NCBI GenBank assembly: GCA_040220415.1
Contig: JAVJUV010000143.1
Span: forward strand, 1-64,000
Source of the DNA: JAVJUV01 sp040220415
Lineage (GTDB): Bacteria; Pseudomonadota; Alphaproteobacteria; Rhodobacterales; Rhodobacteraceae
Direction: 5' to 3'
DNA length: 64,000 nucleotides
In this document: positions 25,854 to 35,098 of the stretch, in pieces
Numbering within the stretch: the first letter of the stretch is position 1
How the letters are laid out: every line of letters begins with the position of its first letter
Program-made: the position numbers and the translations under genes
The notes under the pieces: model-generated
Told to the model about the DNA's origin: nothing
Database searches by the model: none
The model's input: only the letters and a program-made list of their open reading frames with translations

Positions 25854-28001
25854 TCAGTTGCCCCCCGAAAGCGTCATCCAGGTGATCAGGACAAGAATGC
25901 CCAACACCATCCAGAAAGCATAAGTGAAGATGTAACCCGACTGCGCCCGCCCCGCGAGGCGGGTGAAGAACGGCACCACGCCCATCGCCAGGCCGTTCAG
26001 GAAACCGTCGATCGTGGCTCCGTCGCCCTTTTTCCAAAGGAAACGGCCGATAAACATCGCAGGCCGGACGAAAAGAAAATCGTAGATCTCGTCAAAGTAC
26101 CACTTGTTCAGCAGGAACTGGTAAAGCGGTGCCTGGACCTCGGCCAGCTTGCCCGGCAGATCGGGCCGCCGGATGTAGAATTGATAGGCCGTCGCGAAAC
26201 CGAGAAGCATCGCCAGGAAAGGCATCAGCTTCACCCAGACCGGCACATGGTGCGCGTCGTCCAGAACATGGTTGCCCGGTCCCATGTAGATCGCGCCCTG
26301 TCCCGGAGCCACGGCCTCGCCGTGATCGCCCTCGCCAGCTGGCTCGGTGCCGTGGCCTTCCTCGGCGGTCTCCTCGGTCGCGGCAAAGGCCGCGCCGGGC
26401 AGGGTCAGCGTCGCGTGGGCTTCGGCGGTGCCGCCGTCGCGGATTCCGAACCACTTTTCAACGGCAGCGTGATCGCCGAAGAAGGGCTTGTACCAGATCA
26501 TCCCGGCAAAGACCGCCCCCACCGCCAGCACGCCCAGGGGCACCAGCATGGTTTTCGGGCTTTCATGCGCGTGTTCGTGCGTGTGCTTGTCGCCTCTCGG
26601 CTCGCCAAAGAATGTCAGGAACATCAAACGCCAGGAATAGAAACTGGTGAACAGCGCCGCGATGACCAGGGCCCAGAAGGCGAACAGCGACGCGCCGGTG
26701 CCACCGGCAAACGCGCTCTCGATGATTGCGTCCTTCGAGACGAAACCCGCAAAACCGACCGGGAATCCGATATACAGAAGCGGAATGCCCACACCGGTGA
26801 TCGCCAGCGTGCCGATCATCATCGCCCAGAACGTATAAGGCAGCTTGTGGCGCAGCCCGCCGTAGTTCCGCATGTCCTGCTCGTGGTGCATCCCGTGGAT
26901 GACCGAGCCGGCGCCGAGAAACAGCATCGCCTTGAAGAAGGCGTGGGTGAACAGGTGGAACATCGCGACCGAATAGACGCCCACGCCGGCGGCCACGAAC
27001 ATGTAGCCCAGCTGCGAACAGGTCGAATAGGCGATCACGCGCTTGATGTCGTTCTGCACCAGGCCCACGGTCGCCGCAAAGAACGCCGTCGAGGCGCCGA
27101 TCACCACGATGAAGGTCGTGGTCGCCGGCGCGAATTCCATCAGCGGCGACATCCGGCAGACCAGGAACACCCCCGCCGTCACCATGGTCGCCGCGTGGAT
27201 CAGCGCCGACACTGGCGTGGGGCCTTCCATCGCGTCCGGCAGCCACGTGTGCAGGAACAACTGCGCCGACTTGCCCATCGCACCCACGAACAGCAGGAAG
27301 GCGATCAGCTCGGCCGCGTTCCACGAGGTCCAGAGGAAATGCAGCTCGGTCTCGGCCAGTTCCGGCGCGGCGGCGAAGATTTCCGAGAAATTGATCGAGT
27401 CGACCAGGAAGAAGATCGCGAAGATCCCCAGCGCGAAGCCGAAGTCGCCGACCCGGTTCACCACGAAGGCCTTGATCGCGGCCGCGTTCGCCGAGGGTTT
27501 GCGGAAATAGAACCCGATCAGCAGGTACGACGCCAGGCCAACGCCCTCCCAGCCGAAGAACATCTGCACCAGGTTGTCCGCCGTCACCAGCATCAGCATC
27601 GCGAAGGTGAAGAACGACAGATAGGCGAAAAAGCGCGGGCGGTAGCTTTCCTTCTCGTCGTCGAAATTGTCGTCGTGCGCCATGTAGCCGAAGGAATAAA
27701 GGTGCACCAGGGCCGAGACTGTCGTGATGACGATCAGCATGATCGCGGTCAGCCGGTCCATCCGGATCGCCCAGTCCGTCGCCAGCGTACCCGACTCGAT
27801 CCAGCGCAGAACCTGAACCGTGTAATGGCCGCCTTCGTGCGCGAACGGGTCGAAGGTCAGAAAGATGATCCACGACAACAGGCAGGCCAGGAAGAGAAGT
27901 CCCGTGGCAGTCCACTGCGCCGCAACTTCGCCGATAATACGCCAGCCGAAGCCGCAGATCAGCGCGCCAACGAGCGGGGCAAAGAGGATAATGGTTTCCA
28001 T
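25854..28001 (-). CDS. nuoL: NADH-quinone oxidoreductase subunit L
   Basis: The distal pumping subunit with the long lateral helix, 715 residues. Antiporter motifs are clear (LFLHTWLPDAMEGPTPVSA, IAYSTCSQLGYM). Compared with the ~610-residue enterobacterial protein there is an extra soluble-looking segment (about 545-600), rich in Gly, Ala, Glu and His, before the lateral helix and final membrane segment. It lies 6 nt after nuoK. Confidence 0.97.
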   Translation of the reverse strand: METIILFAPLVGALICGFGWRIIGEVAAQWTATGLLFLACLLSWIIFLTFDPFAHEGGHYTVQVLRWIESGTLATDWAIRMDRLTAIMLIVITTVSALVHLYSFGYMAHDDNFDDEKESYRPRFFAYLSFFTFAMLMLVTADNLVQMFFGWEGVGLASYLLIGFYFRKPSANAAAIKAFVVNRVGDFGFALGIFAIFFLVDSINFSEIFAAAPELAETELHFLWTSWNAAELIAFLLFVGAMGKSAQLFLHTWLPDAMEGPTPVSALIHAATMVTAGVFLVCRMSPLMEFAPATTTFIVVIGASTAFFAATVGLVQNDIKRVIAYSTCSQLGYMFVAAGVGVYSVAMFHLFTHAFFKAMLFLGAGSVIHGMHHEQDMRNYGGLRHKLPYTFWAMMIGTLAITGVGIPLLYIGFPVGFAGFVSKDAIIESAFAGGTGASLFAFWALVIAALFTSFYSWRLMFLTFFGEPRGDKHTHEHAHESPKTMLVPLGVLAVGAVFAGMIWYKPFFGDHAAVEKWFGIRDGGTAEAHATLTLPGAAFAATEETAEEGHGTEPAGEGDHGEAVAPGQGAIYMGPGNHVLDDAHHVPVWVKLMPFLAMLLGFATAYQFYIRRPDLPGKLAEVQAPLYQFLLNKWYFDEIYDFLFVRPAMFIGRFLWKKGDGATIDGFLNGLAMGVVPFFTRLAGRAQSGYIFTYAFWMVLGILVLITWMTLSGGN

Positions 28002-28007
28002 GATCTC

Positions 28008-28313
28008 TCAGCCTTTCATCACGTTGACGTCTTCGACGTCGATAGTGCCGCGGTTCCTGAAGAAACAGACAAGGATCGCAAGGCCGATGGCGGCCTCGGC
28101 GGCGGCGACGGTCAGCACGAACAGCGTGAATATCTGACCCGTCAGGTCCTGCAGGTAGGCCGAAAAGGCGACCAGGTTGATGTTCACCGCCAGAAGCATC
28201 AGTTCGATCGACATCAACAGGATGATGACGTTCTTCCGGTTCAGGAAGATCCCGAAAATGCCGATGACGAACAGCGTCGCCGCGACGGTGAGGTAGTGTT
28301 CAAGTCCGATCAT
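28008..28313 (-). CDS. nuoK: NADH-quinone oxidoreductase subunit K
   Basis: A small three-helix subunit of complex I (101 residues). It carries the conserved membrane glutamates (SIELMLLAVN and AAAEAAIGLAI) needed for proton coupling, and ends with an alphaproteobacteria-like DVEDVNVMKG tail. It is separated from nuoJ by the 258-residue insert gene. Confidence 0.97.
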   Translation of the reverse strand: MIGLEHYLTVAATLFVIGIFGIFLNRKNVIILLMSIELMLLAVNINLVAFSAYLQDLTGQIFTLFVLTVAAAEAAIGLAILVCFFRNRGTIDVEDVNVMKG

Positions 28314-28326
28314 GCCAATCGTCCGT

Positions 28327-29103
28327 TCAGTTCATTGCACCGCAGGCCAGCGCCGCGATGGTCGCCGCCGCGCTTCCCAGCGGAATTCTTTCCAGTTCCG
28401 GCGCCTCGTTCCGGGGGCTTCCGCCTGCCGAAATCACGCCCACGGCCAATGGCGCGCAGGTCACCAGCCGGATCGTCTGTACCGTCTCGCCATTCTCGGT
28501 CCGGTCCGAGACGACCTCGATCGTGCCGTCGTCGCGCTGGAACACGCTGATCAGCGCATAGGTCGCGTCATCGCCCGGCACGCTGATGTTGGCAAGTTCG
28601 GGCGGCAGGATGTTCAGGTCGGCCTCTTCATCGCCGATGACGCCCTCTGCCTGCGCCAATTCCGCCTCGTCAGGGCCGCGCTCAAGCGCCTCTCGTGCGT
28701 CGTCCAGCGCGGTTTCTGCCTCGTCGGCAAGGTCCGACAACCGGCCCTCGGCCTCGTTCGCCGCCTCGCTGGCGGTCCCCACGGCTCCTTCAAGCGCCGA
28801 CTGCACCTCGGCCAGGGTATTCTCGACGGCTTCCTGCGAAGGCGCGTCGGTTTCCTCCGCCGCAACCTCCTCGGTCGCCGTTTCTTCTGCGGTCGCCTCG
28901 ACCGTCTCATCGACCGTCACCGAAGCCTCTGCTGCGGGCTCGCCGCCGCCGGGCGTCTCCACCCCGGCCACGACGTCGCCTTCCGGCCCGGCGTCCCGGT
29001 TCGACCAGCCCAGCCACAGGGCCAATACCAACACGGCCGCCAGCCCCCAGACGGTCCAACGCCAGAGGTTGCCCAATGCCTGGAAAACGCCGCGCTTGGC
29101 CAT
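28327..29103 (-). CDS. Single-pass acidic protein between nuoJ and nuoK
   Basis: Not recognised as a known family. The 258 residues show one N-terminal membrane helix (about 15-33, after a basic MAKRGVFQALGNLWRW start). A long Ala/Glu-rich low-complexity region (about 40-165) has coiled-coil character. A compact C-terminal domain (about 170-258) has two Cys, VSVPGDD-like turns and SVFQRDDGTIEVVSDRT. The inside-positive rule places the C-terminal part in the periplasm. It begins 3 nt after nuoJ and ends 13 nt before nuoK, so it is co-transcribed with complex I and may be an assembly or accessory protein. Confidence 0.8.
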   Translation of the reverse strand: MAKRGVFQALGNLWRWTVWGLAAVLVLALWLGWSNRDAGPEGDVVAGVETPGGGEPAAEASVTVDETVEATAEETATEEVAAEETDAPSQEAVENTLAEVQSALEGAVGTASEAANEAEGRLSDLADEAETALDDAREALERGPDEAELAQAEGVIGDEEADLNILPPELANISVPGDDATYALISVFQRDDGTIEVVSDRTENGETVQTIRLVTCAPLAVGVISAGGSPRNEAPELERIPLGSAAATIAALACGAMN

Positions 29104-29106
29104 CCC

Positions 29107-29721
29107 TTAAAGCCCCTGCCCCGGCTTGACATCCTTCATCACCAGCGCCTTGCCGGGATCGCGGTACATCTGCTCCAGGATGTTCTGCCGCTTGATGCCC
29201 TCACGGTGGCGCAGCGTCAGGACGATCGCCCCGATCATCGCCACCAGCAGGATCAGGCCGGCCAGCTGGAACAGAAGAAAATACTTGTCGTACAGAACCA
29301 GCCCCAGCGCCTCGGTGTTGTGCGCGCCGCCGCCGGCAATCGCGTCAGGGCGGTCGGCCATGGTCACGCCCTCGGCAGTGGTCCAGACGCCGAAGGCCAA
29401 CGCAAGCTGCATCAGGATCACCACCCCGATCAGCAGCGCCAACGGCATGTACTTGGCCATCTCGGCCTTCAGTTCGGCGAAATCCACGTCCAGCATCATC
29501 ACAACGAACAGGAACAGCACCGCGACGGCGCCCACGTAGACGATCACCAGAAGCATCGCCACGAACTCGGCGCCCAGCAGCACGAACAGCCCCGCCGCCG
29601 AAAGAAACGCCAGGATCAGCCACAGGACCGAATGCACCGGGTTACGGGCGATCACCGTGAACAATCCGCCCGCGATGCAGGCGATGGCGAAAAGGTAGAA
29701 GGCGAAAACCTGTGCCGTCAT
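29107..29721 (-). CDS. nuoJ: NADH-quinone oxidoreductase subunit J
   Basis: A five-helix membrane subunit (204 residues) that includes the conserved VLWLILAFLSAAGLFVLLGA helix and the VYVGAVAVLFLFVVMML helix with the pi-bulge. The C terminus carries a cytoplasmic tail (RHREGIKRQNILEQM). Its start overlaps the stop of the CMD-family gene by 4 nt. Confidence 0.96.
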   Translation of the reverse strand: MTAQVFAFYLFAIACIAGGLFTVIARNPVHSVLWLILAFLSAAGLFVLLGAEFVAMLLVIVYVGAVAVLFLFVVMMLDVDFAELKAEMAKYMPLALLIGVVILMQLALAFGVWTTAEGVTMADRPDAIAGGGAHNTEALGLVLYDKYFLLFQLAGLILLVAMIGAIVLTLRHREGIKRQNILEQMYRDPGKALVMKDVKPGQGL

Positions 29722-30125
29722 GCGTCATCCTCCGACCCGGCATCCATGACCGAGCTTGCCAGTTCCATCGCCTTGGTCATCGCGGGAATGCCCCCGAAGA
29801 CACCGACCAGCGCGATGGTCTCGGCGATTTCCTGTTTCGTCGCGCCGGCCTCGAGGGCATGGCGGACCGTCATCCTGATCTGCGCTTCGGTCTGGGCCCC
29901 CAGAATGGTCAGCGCGCCCAGCGTCAGCAGCAGTTTCGTCTTCGAGTCCAGCCCCTCGGGGTTGAACGTCTTGCCCATGACCGTCTCCATGACCTCGCGC
30001 GGCATGGTCGGCCACAACGCCTCGAACCCCTTGGGCGTGAACGATTCAAGCGCCGGGTTGAGCGCCTTGGCCCATTCCTGGCTCATCTCCATCATCGCAT
30101 CGAAGGGGTTCTTCGGGTCGCTCAT
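29718..30125 (-). CDS. Carboxymuconolactone decarboxylase-family protein in the nuo operon
   Basis: A small all-helical CMD-fold protein (135 residues). It has the core pattern LLLTLGALTIL, IRMTVRHALEAGATKQEIAET and the closing helix GGIPAMTKAMELA. It contains no Cys, so it cannot be an AhpD-type CxxC peroxidase partner. The single His sits at the position used in decarboxylase-type members. It overlaps nuoI and nuoJ by 4 nt on either side, so it is produced with complex I. The role is unknown. Confidence 0.85.
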   Translation of the reverse strand: MSDPKNPFDAMMEMSQEWAKALNPALESFTPKGFEALWPTMPREVMETVMGKTFNPEGLDSKTKLLLTLGALTILGAQTEAQIRMTVRHALEAGATKQEIAETIALVGVFGGIPAMTKAMELASSVMDAGSEDDA

Positions 30126-30616
30126 CGGTAGGGCGCATCCATTTCCAGGTTACGGGCAATCTCTGCTTCCCAGCGCTCGCCGTTCTCCAGAAGCTTTTCC
30201 TTGGTGTAGTAAAGCTCTTCACGGGTCTCGGTCGAAAACTCGAAATTCGGTCCCTCGACGATGGCATCGACTGGGCAGGCCTCCTGGCAGAAACCGCAAT
30301 AGATGCACTTCGTCATGTCGATGTCATAGCGCGTCGTCCGCCGGCTGCCGTCCTCGCGCGGCTCGGCGTCGATGGTGATCGCCTGCGCCGGGCAGATCGC
30401 CTCGCACAGCTTGCAGGCAATGCACCGCTCCTCGCCGTTGGGATAGCGCCGCAGCGCATGTTCGCCGCGAAAACGCGGCGACAGCGGGCCCTTTTCGTGC
30501 GGGTAGTTCAATGTTGCCTTGGCTCCGAAGAAATACTTCATCCCCAGGCCAAAGCCCTTCGCGATATCCATCAGCAGGAAATACTTACCCGCGCGGTTCC
30601 AGTCGATCTGAGTCAT
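30122..30616 (-). CDS. nuoI: NADH-quinone oxidoreductase subunit I
   Basis: A peripheral-arm subunit holding two 4Fe-4S clusters (N6a/N6b). Its motifs are CIACKLCEAICPAQAI (about 60-75) and CIYCGFCQEACPVDAI (about 99-114). The 164 residues begin with an amphipathic membrane-associated helix. It overlaps the methyltransferase-like gene upstream and the CMD-family gene downstream by 4 nt. Confidence 0.97.
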   Translation of the reverse strand: MTQIDWNRAGKYFLLMDIAKGFGLGMKYFFGAKATLNYPHEKGPLSPRFRGEHALRRYPNGEERCIACKLCEAICPAQAITIDAEPREDGSRRTTRYDIDMTKCIYCGFCQEACPVDAIVEGPNFEFSTETREELYYTKEKLLENGERWEAEIARNLEMDAPYR

Positions 30617-31386
30617 CCCGTCACCATTTCATCGTTGAACCGGGTCTCGCCGGCATTTTCGTGGTCGCGCCACGACAATTCATAATCGCTCTGCAGCACG
30701 CGCCCCTGCAGCGCCGAGGTCTTCAGCCGTTCCACCTCATAGTAAAGATAGACCCGCCCGTCGGGCACCAGTCGGCCCAGACGCAGGCGCGCGCCCTGTT
30801 CGGCCGGGTCGGGAAACTGGATCTGCACCCCGTTGCCGCGCGGCGTCTTCTGCATGCCGCGGCAATCATGCACCTCGCACCCGCAGTTCCTGCGCCAGAA
30901 CGACCAGACCAGTTCGGGGTTGAACTGGTACATGCCGTGCCCGTGCCAGCCGTTCAGGCCATTCGCGGATACGAAACGCCCGCCGACCTTCAGCATCCGG
31001 AACATGCTGGCCAGCGCGACGGGCACGTTGAAGACATGCTCGATCGTGCCGCCATCGAAGATGAAATCGAACTTCTTCTCCAAAGGCTTCGGCGCCGCGT
31101 CGTTCAGATCGTGGATCACGCCCGCGCCTTCGTAGGGCGAGAAATCCATGGTCTCGATCTCGCCGAAGCCCAGCTTGCGGAACAGCGTTTCCGAAAACCC
31201 GTCGTCCTGAACAAGATCGCCCAGGGCCAGATCAAGTCCATTGTCCGAAAGCACCTTTTCGTACCGCCAGGCGAACCGGTCGGCAGGCACGAATTGCTGA
31301 CGCCCAAGCATCAGCGTCCGCCCCTTCGGCCGGAACCGCGTGGAAAGCTCGACAAGCCGTCCGAATATTTCGATGTCGACGCCCAA
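30613..31386 (-). CDS. SAM-dependent methyltransferase-like protein between nuoH and nuoI
   Basis: 257 residues with a class I methyltransferase-like core. It shows an acidic end of a strand (ETMDFSP), KFDFIFDGGTIEHVFN (about 104-119, motif IV region) and a late MFRMLKVGGRFV strand. The glycine-rich SAM loop near the N terminus is poorly matched (GRTLMLGRQQF), so SAM binding is likely but not certain. It lies 3 nt after nuoH and overlaps nuoI by 4 nt. The target could be a quinone, sugar or protein; nothing in the sequence decides. Confidence 0.75.
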   Translation of the reverse strand: MGVDIEIFGRLVELSTRFRPKGRTLMLGRQQFVPADRFAWRYEKVLSDNGLDLALGDLVQDDGFSETLFRKLGFGEIETMDFSPYEGAGVIHDLNDAAPKPLEKKFDFIFDGGTIEHVFNVPVALASMFRMLKVGGRFVSANGLNGWHGHGMYQFNPELVWSFWRRNCGCEVHDCRGMQKTPRGNGVQIQFPDPAEQGARLRLGRLVPDGRVYLYYEVERLKTSALQGRVLQSDYELSWRDHENAGETRFNDEMVTG

Positions 31387-31389
31387 GCG

Positions 31390-32427
31390 TCAGCCCCCCA
31401 CCGCCCAGCGGGCATAGGCGCCGCCGAACATCTCGAATTTCGCGAAGAAGGCCACCAGCACGACCCAGATCAGGCTGAACGGCAGGAACCACTTCCAGCC
31501 CAGGCGCATCAGCTGGTCATAGCGATAGCGCGGCACGATCGCCTTCACCATCGCGAAGAGGAAGAAGAAGAACGCCATCTTGCCGACCATCCACAGCGGG
31601 CCATCGGGCAGGAAAGGCACCGGCGACAGCCATCCGCCGAAGAACAGCAGGCTGGTCAGGGCGCACATCAGGAAGATCGCGATATATTCGCCCGCCATGA
31701 ACAGAAGGAAAGGCGTCGACGAGTATTCCACCTGATAACCCGCCACCAGTTCCGATTCCGCCTCCGGCAGGTCGAACGGCGGACGGTTTGTCTCGGCCAG
31801 CGCGCTGATGAAGAACAGAAAGACCATCGGGAAATGCGGCAGCCAGTACCAGCTGAACAGACCCCAGTCGCCGTCCTGCGCCCGAACGATGTCACCGAAG
31901 TTCATCGAGCCAGTCGACAGGATCACCCCGATAATGATCAAACCGATCGACACCTCGTAGGAAATCATCTGCGCGGCCGACCGCAGCGATCCCAGGAAGG
32001 GATACTTCGAGTTCGACGCCCAACCGCCCATGATCACGCCATAAACTTCAAGGGACGAGACCGCGAAGACATAGAGAATTGCCACGTTGATATCGGCCAG
32101 AACCCAGTTGTCGCTGAACGGAATCACCGCCCAGGCGATCATCGCCAGAACGAAGGACACCAGCGGCGCCAGCATGAAGACCGTCCGGTCCGCACCCGCC
32201 GGAATGACGACTTCCTTCACGACGTATTTCAGCGCGTCGGCGACCGTCTGCAGCAGCCCCCAGGGACCCACCACGTTCGGCCCGCGCCGCATCTGGACCG
32301 CGGCCCAGATCTTCCGGTCGCCGTAGACCAGGAACAGCAGGCTGATCATCACGAAGCCGATGACCAGAAGCGTCTGGGCCGCAACGGTCACCAGAATGCC
32401 GAGGGGTGTCGTCAGAAACTCAGCCAT
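31390..32427 (-). CDS. nuoH: NADH-quinone oxidoreductase subunit H
   Basis: A membrane subunit that forms the quinone chamber at the junction of the two arms (345 residues, eight helices). Conserved features are KIWAAVQMRRGPNVVGPWG, GVIMGGWASNSKYPFLG, AETNRPPFDLPEAESELVAG and YRYDQLMRLGWK. It starts 88 nt after nuoG and is followed closely by the methyltransferase-like gene. Confidence 0.97.
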   Translation of the reverse strand: MAEFLTTPLGILVTVAAQTLLVIGFVMISLLFLVYGDRKIWAAVQMRRGPNVVGPWGLLQTVADALKYVVKEVVIPAGADRTVFMLAPLVSFVLAMIAWAVIPFSDNWVLADINVAILYVFAVSSLEVYGVIMGGWASNSKYPFLGSLRSAAQMISYEVSIGLIIIGVILSTGSMNFGDIVRAQDGDWGLFSWYWLPHFPMVFLFFISALAETNRPPFDLPEAESELVAGYQVEYSSTPFLLFMAGEYIAIFLMCALTSLLFFGGWLSPVPFLPDGPLWMVGKMAFFFFLFAMVKAIVPRYRYDQLMRLGWKWFLPFSLIWVVLVAFFAKFEMFGGAYARWAVGG

Positions 32428-32515
32428 GTGTCCCCACGTTTTTCGTTCCCTTGGGGGCGAATTTCGCCGCCCCTTCTAAACCTTATCTTGGCCTGACAAT
32501 CCAGACCCGATTGGC

Positions 32516-34519
32516 CTATTCCGCGGCCAGTTTCCCGGCTTTCCGGTTCCGCGCGCCGGACTGCAACTCGGCCATCAGGGGCGCGGCCCGCAAAACCGGG
32601 TTCGTCAGGTAGTGATCGGTCACCGCCAGGCCGAAGTCTCCGGCGTTGCCGCCGGCTTCGGGCACTCGCCATTCATTCTCCGGCACCGTGTCGATGGCTT
32701 TGAGGTGCGGTACCGCCTCGACAAGTCTGGCGCGAAGCTGCGCCAGGCTGTCATAGGGCAGCGTCGCCGCCAACTCGGCCGACAGCGCCCGCAGGATCGC
32801 CCAGTTTTCCTTTGCCTCGCCCGGCGGAAAACTGGCGCGCATCGCCAATTGCGGACGGCCTTCGGTGTTCACGAAAAGACCGTTTTCCTCGGTCCAGGCG
32901 GCCGCCGGCAGGATGATGTCTGCCCGGTGCGCGCCGCGGTCGCCGTGGCTTCCCTGGTAGATCACCGTCGGGCCGGCGGGAATGTCCACCTCGTCGGCGC
33001 CCAGGCTGAATATCACTTCCGCGTCCGCGACCCCGCCATCCGAGACCGCGCCGACGTCCAACGCGCCGACCCGGCTCGCTGCCGTGTGCAGCACCAGGAA
33101 CTTCGACTGTGTCGCCTCGGCATAGCGCATCGCGTCGGCCAGCGCCGCGGCGCCGTTCTCGCCGGTCAGCGCGGCCTGGCCGATAATGACCAGCGTCTCC
33201 TTGTCATGGGCATTCTCGGGGTTCATCCCGAACAGCCCCTTCAAAGCGTCGTGTCCGGTGCCGAGGTGCGCGTAATCATAGGTCAGATCGACCGGTTGGC
33301 CGACCAGGCCGACTGCCGCGCCCTTTTGCCAGGCCTTGCGAATGCGCGCATTCAGCACCGGGGCCTCGGCCCGCGGATTGGTGCCGATCAGCATGATCGC
33401 CTTGGCGTTGTCGATGTCCTCGACCGCAGCCGTGCCCACATAGGCCGACCGGTTCCCGGCAGGCAGTTTCGCACCGTCCGTCCGGCACTCGACCGAGCCG
33501 CCCTGACCTTCGATCAGTTCCTTCAGGGCAAAGATCGCCTCCACCGGCGCCAGGTCGCCGACGATACCGGCAACCTTGCCGCTCTTCATCGCAGTGGCGG
33601 CGGCGGCAAGCGCCTCGCTCCATCCGGCGGGACGCAGCTTGCCGTTCTCGCGGATATAGGGCTTGTCCAGCCGTTGACGGCGCAGACCCTCCCACGCATA
33701 GCGCGACTTGTCCGACAGCCATTCCTCGTTCACGCCATCATGGTTGCGCGGCAGGATGCGCATCACTTCGCGCCCCTTGGTGTCCACGCGGATGTTCGAG
33801 CCAAGCGCGTCCATGACGTCGATCGTTTCGGTCTTGGTCAACTCCCAGGGCCGCGCCGTGAAGGCGTAAGGCTTCGACGTCAGCGCGCCCACCGGGCACA
33901 GATCGACGATATTGCCCTGCAATTCGGAATCCAGCGTCTGGCCCAGGTAGGACGTGATCTCGGCATCCTCGCCGCGCCCCGTCTGGCCCAGTTCCGGCAT
34001 CCCCGCCACCTCGGTAATGAACCGCACACAGCGCGTGCACGAGATGCACCGCGTCATCGCCGTGCCCACAAGCGGCCCAAGGTCCAGGTTGTCCACGGCC
34101 CGCTTCGGCTCGCGGTAGCGGCTGAAGTCCACGCCGTAGGCCATCGCCTGGTCCTGCAGATCGCACTCGCCACCCTGGTCGCAGATCGGGCAATCCAGCG
34201 GATGGTTGATCAACAGGAACTCCATGACGCCCTCGCGGGCCTTCTTGACCATGGGCGAGTTCGTCTTGACCACCGGAGGCTGTCCTTCGGGACCGGGGCG
34301 CAGGTCGCGCACCTGCATCGCGCAGCTTGCCGCGGGCTTCGGCGGCCCGCCCACCACTTCGACAAGGCACATCCGGCAGTTCCCGGCTATCGACAGCCGT
34401 TCATGATAGCAGAAGCGCGGAATTTCGATCCCGGCCTCTTCACACGCCTGGATCAGCGTCATGGCGGGATCGACTTCGATCTCTATGTCGTCGATGATGA
34501 TTTTCCGAAGGTCGGACAT
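32516..34519 (-). CDS. nuoG: NADH-quinone oxidoreductase subunit G
   Basis: The large iron-sulfur subunit of the NADH arm (667 residues). The N-terminal 2Fe-2S domain (FCYHERLSIAGNCRMC) is followed by the His/Cys-ligated 4Fe-4S domain (HPLDCPICDQGGECDLQD) and CISCTRCVRF. The molybdopterin-oxidoreductase-like remainder has lost the cofactor function. Length fits alphaproteobacterial NuoG. It is separated from nuoF by about 1.6 kb of accessory genes. Confidence 0.96.
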   Translation of the reverse strand: MSDLRKIIIDDIEIEVDPAMTLIQACEEAGIEIPRFCYHERLSIAGNCRMCLVEVVGGPPKPAASCAMQVRDLRPGPEGQPPVVKTNSPMVKKAREGVMEFLLINHPLDCPICDQGGECDLQDQAMAYGVDFSRYREPKRAVDNLDLGPLVGTAMTRCISCTRCVRFITEVAGMPELGQTGRGEDAEITSYLGQTLDSELQGNIVDLCPVGALTSKPYAFTARPWELTKTETIDVMDALGSNIRVDTKGREVMRILPRNHDGVNEEWLSDKSRYAWEGLRRQRLDKPYIRENGKLRPAGWSEALAAAATAMKSGKVAGIVGDLAPVEAIFALKELIEGQGGSVECRTDGAKLPAGNRSAYVGTAAVEDIDNAKAIMLIGTNPRAEAPVLNARIRKAWQKGAAVGLVGQPVDLTYDYAHLGTGHDALKGLFGMNPENAHDKETLVIIGQAALTGENGAAALADAMRYAEATQSKFLVLHTAASRVGALDVGAVSDGGVADAEVIFSLGADEVDIPAGPTVIYQGSHGDRGAHRADIILPAAAWTEENGLFVNTEGRPQLAMRASFPPGEAKENWAILRALSAELAATLPYDSLAQLRARLVEAVPHLKAIDTVPENEWRVPEAGGNAGDFGLAVTDHYLTNPVLRAAPLMAELQSGARNRKAGKLAAE

Positions 34520-34564
34520 AAGGCGTTGGTCCCCTTGGGTTCCGCCGCCTTCCTCCGGCGGCCG

Positions 34565-34966
34565 TCATTTCGAGCGGAGAAGCTTCCCCGCTGCGCTGCC
34601 CTTGGCTATTTCTTCACGGCCCACAGTGCAATAGCCTTCCGGGTTTTCCGGCGTCGCGCCCCTCGCGGCAAGATCCGCCCTGATCTTGGTCCTCAAAGCC
34701 TCTTTTTCGGATTTATTATCAACGAGTTCATCAATCTCCGCCTCGGAATACCCGGCGTCGCGTGCATATTTTTCGAGCGCTCTCAGGTAATTATAGGCCG
34801 CCAGCCAACGCGGACCGATGCTGGAACAGTTCTTGCGGACCTCGTCGGCAAGGCCGATCGCATAGAATCCGTTCACCACGGTAGGATTCTCGTGCAGCGG
34901 CAACAATGCGAACGCCGGCATGGCGGTCAGTCCGAGGATCGCGGCGGAAAGTGTAATTCTTCGCAT
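34565..34966 (-). CDS. Small secreted protein, DUF5333-like
   Basis: 133 residues with a signal peptide (about 1-20, AAILGLTAMPAFA). The mature helical domain has two Cys (KNCSSIGPRW and GYCTVGREE) that could form a disulfide. It resembles the DUF5333 proteins that I recall from nuo operons of Rhodobacterales; the name is given by memory of the pattern. The start at 34966 is chosen because it places the signal peptide at the N terminus. Function unknown, perhaps periplasmic. Confidence 0.7.
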   Translation of the reverse strand: MRRITLSAAILGLTAMPAFALLPLHENPTVVNGFYAIGLADEVRKNCSSIGPRWLAAYNYLRALEKYARDAGYSEAEIDELVDNKSEKEALRTKIRADLAARGATPENPEGYCTVGREEIAKGSAAGKLLRSK

Positions 34967-35098
34967 GGTTCTGGCACTCGTCTGCTCGATTTCAGGCTTC
35001 TTGAACACTGGCCCCGATATAGGCCGGCCTGCAGCGATTTGCAGCGTTTCGGCGCCGATATGCGATATCACCGGGTCGAAACGGCAGGTTTTCGCCGT

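Noticed and set aside
25725..28550. A 941-codon open frame on the plus strand across nuoL and nuoK
   Set aside because: Antisense shadow of nuoL-nuoK with low-complexity composition and no motifs.
29718..30125. AhpD-like alkylhydroperoxidase partner in the nuo operon
   Set aside because: The protein contains no Cys, so the CxxC needed for AhpD activity is missing.
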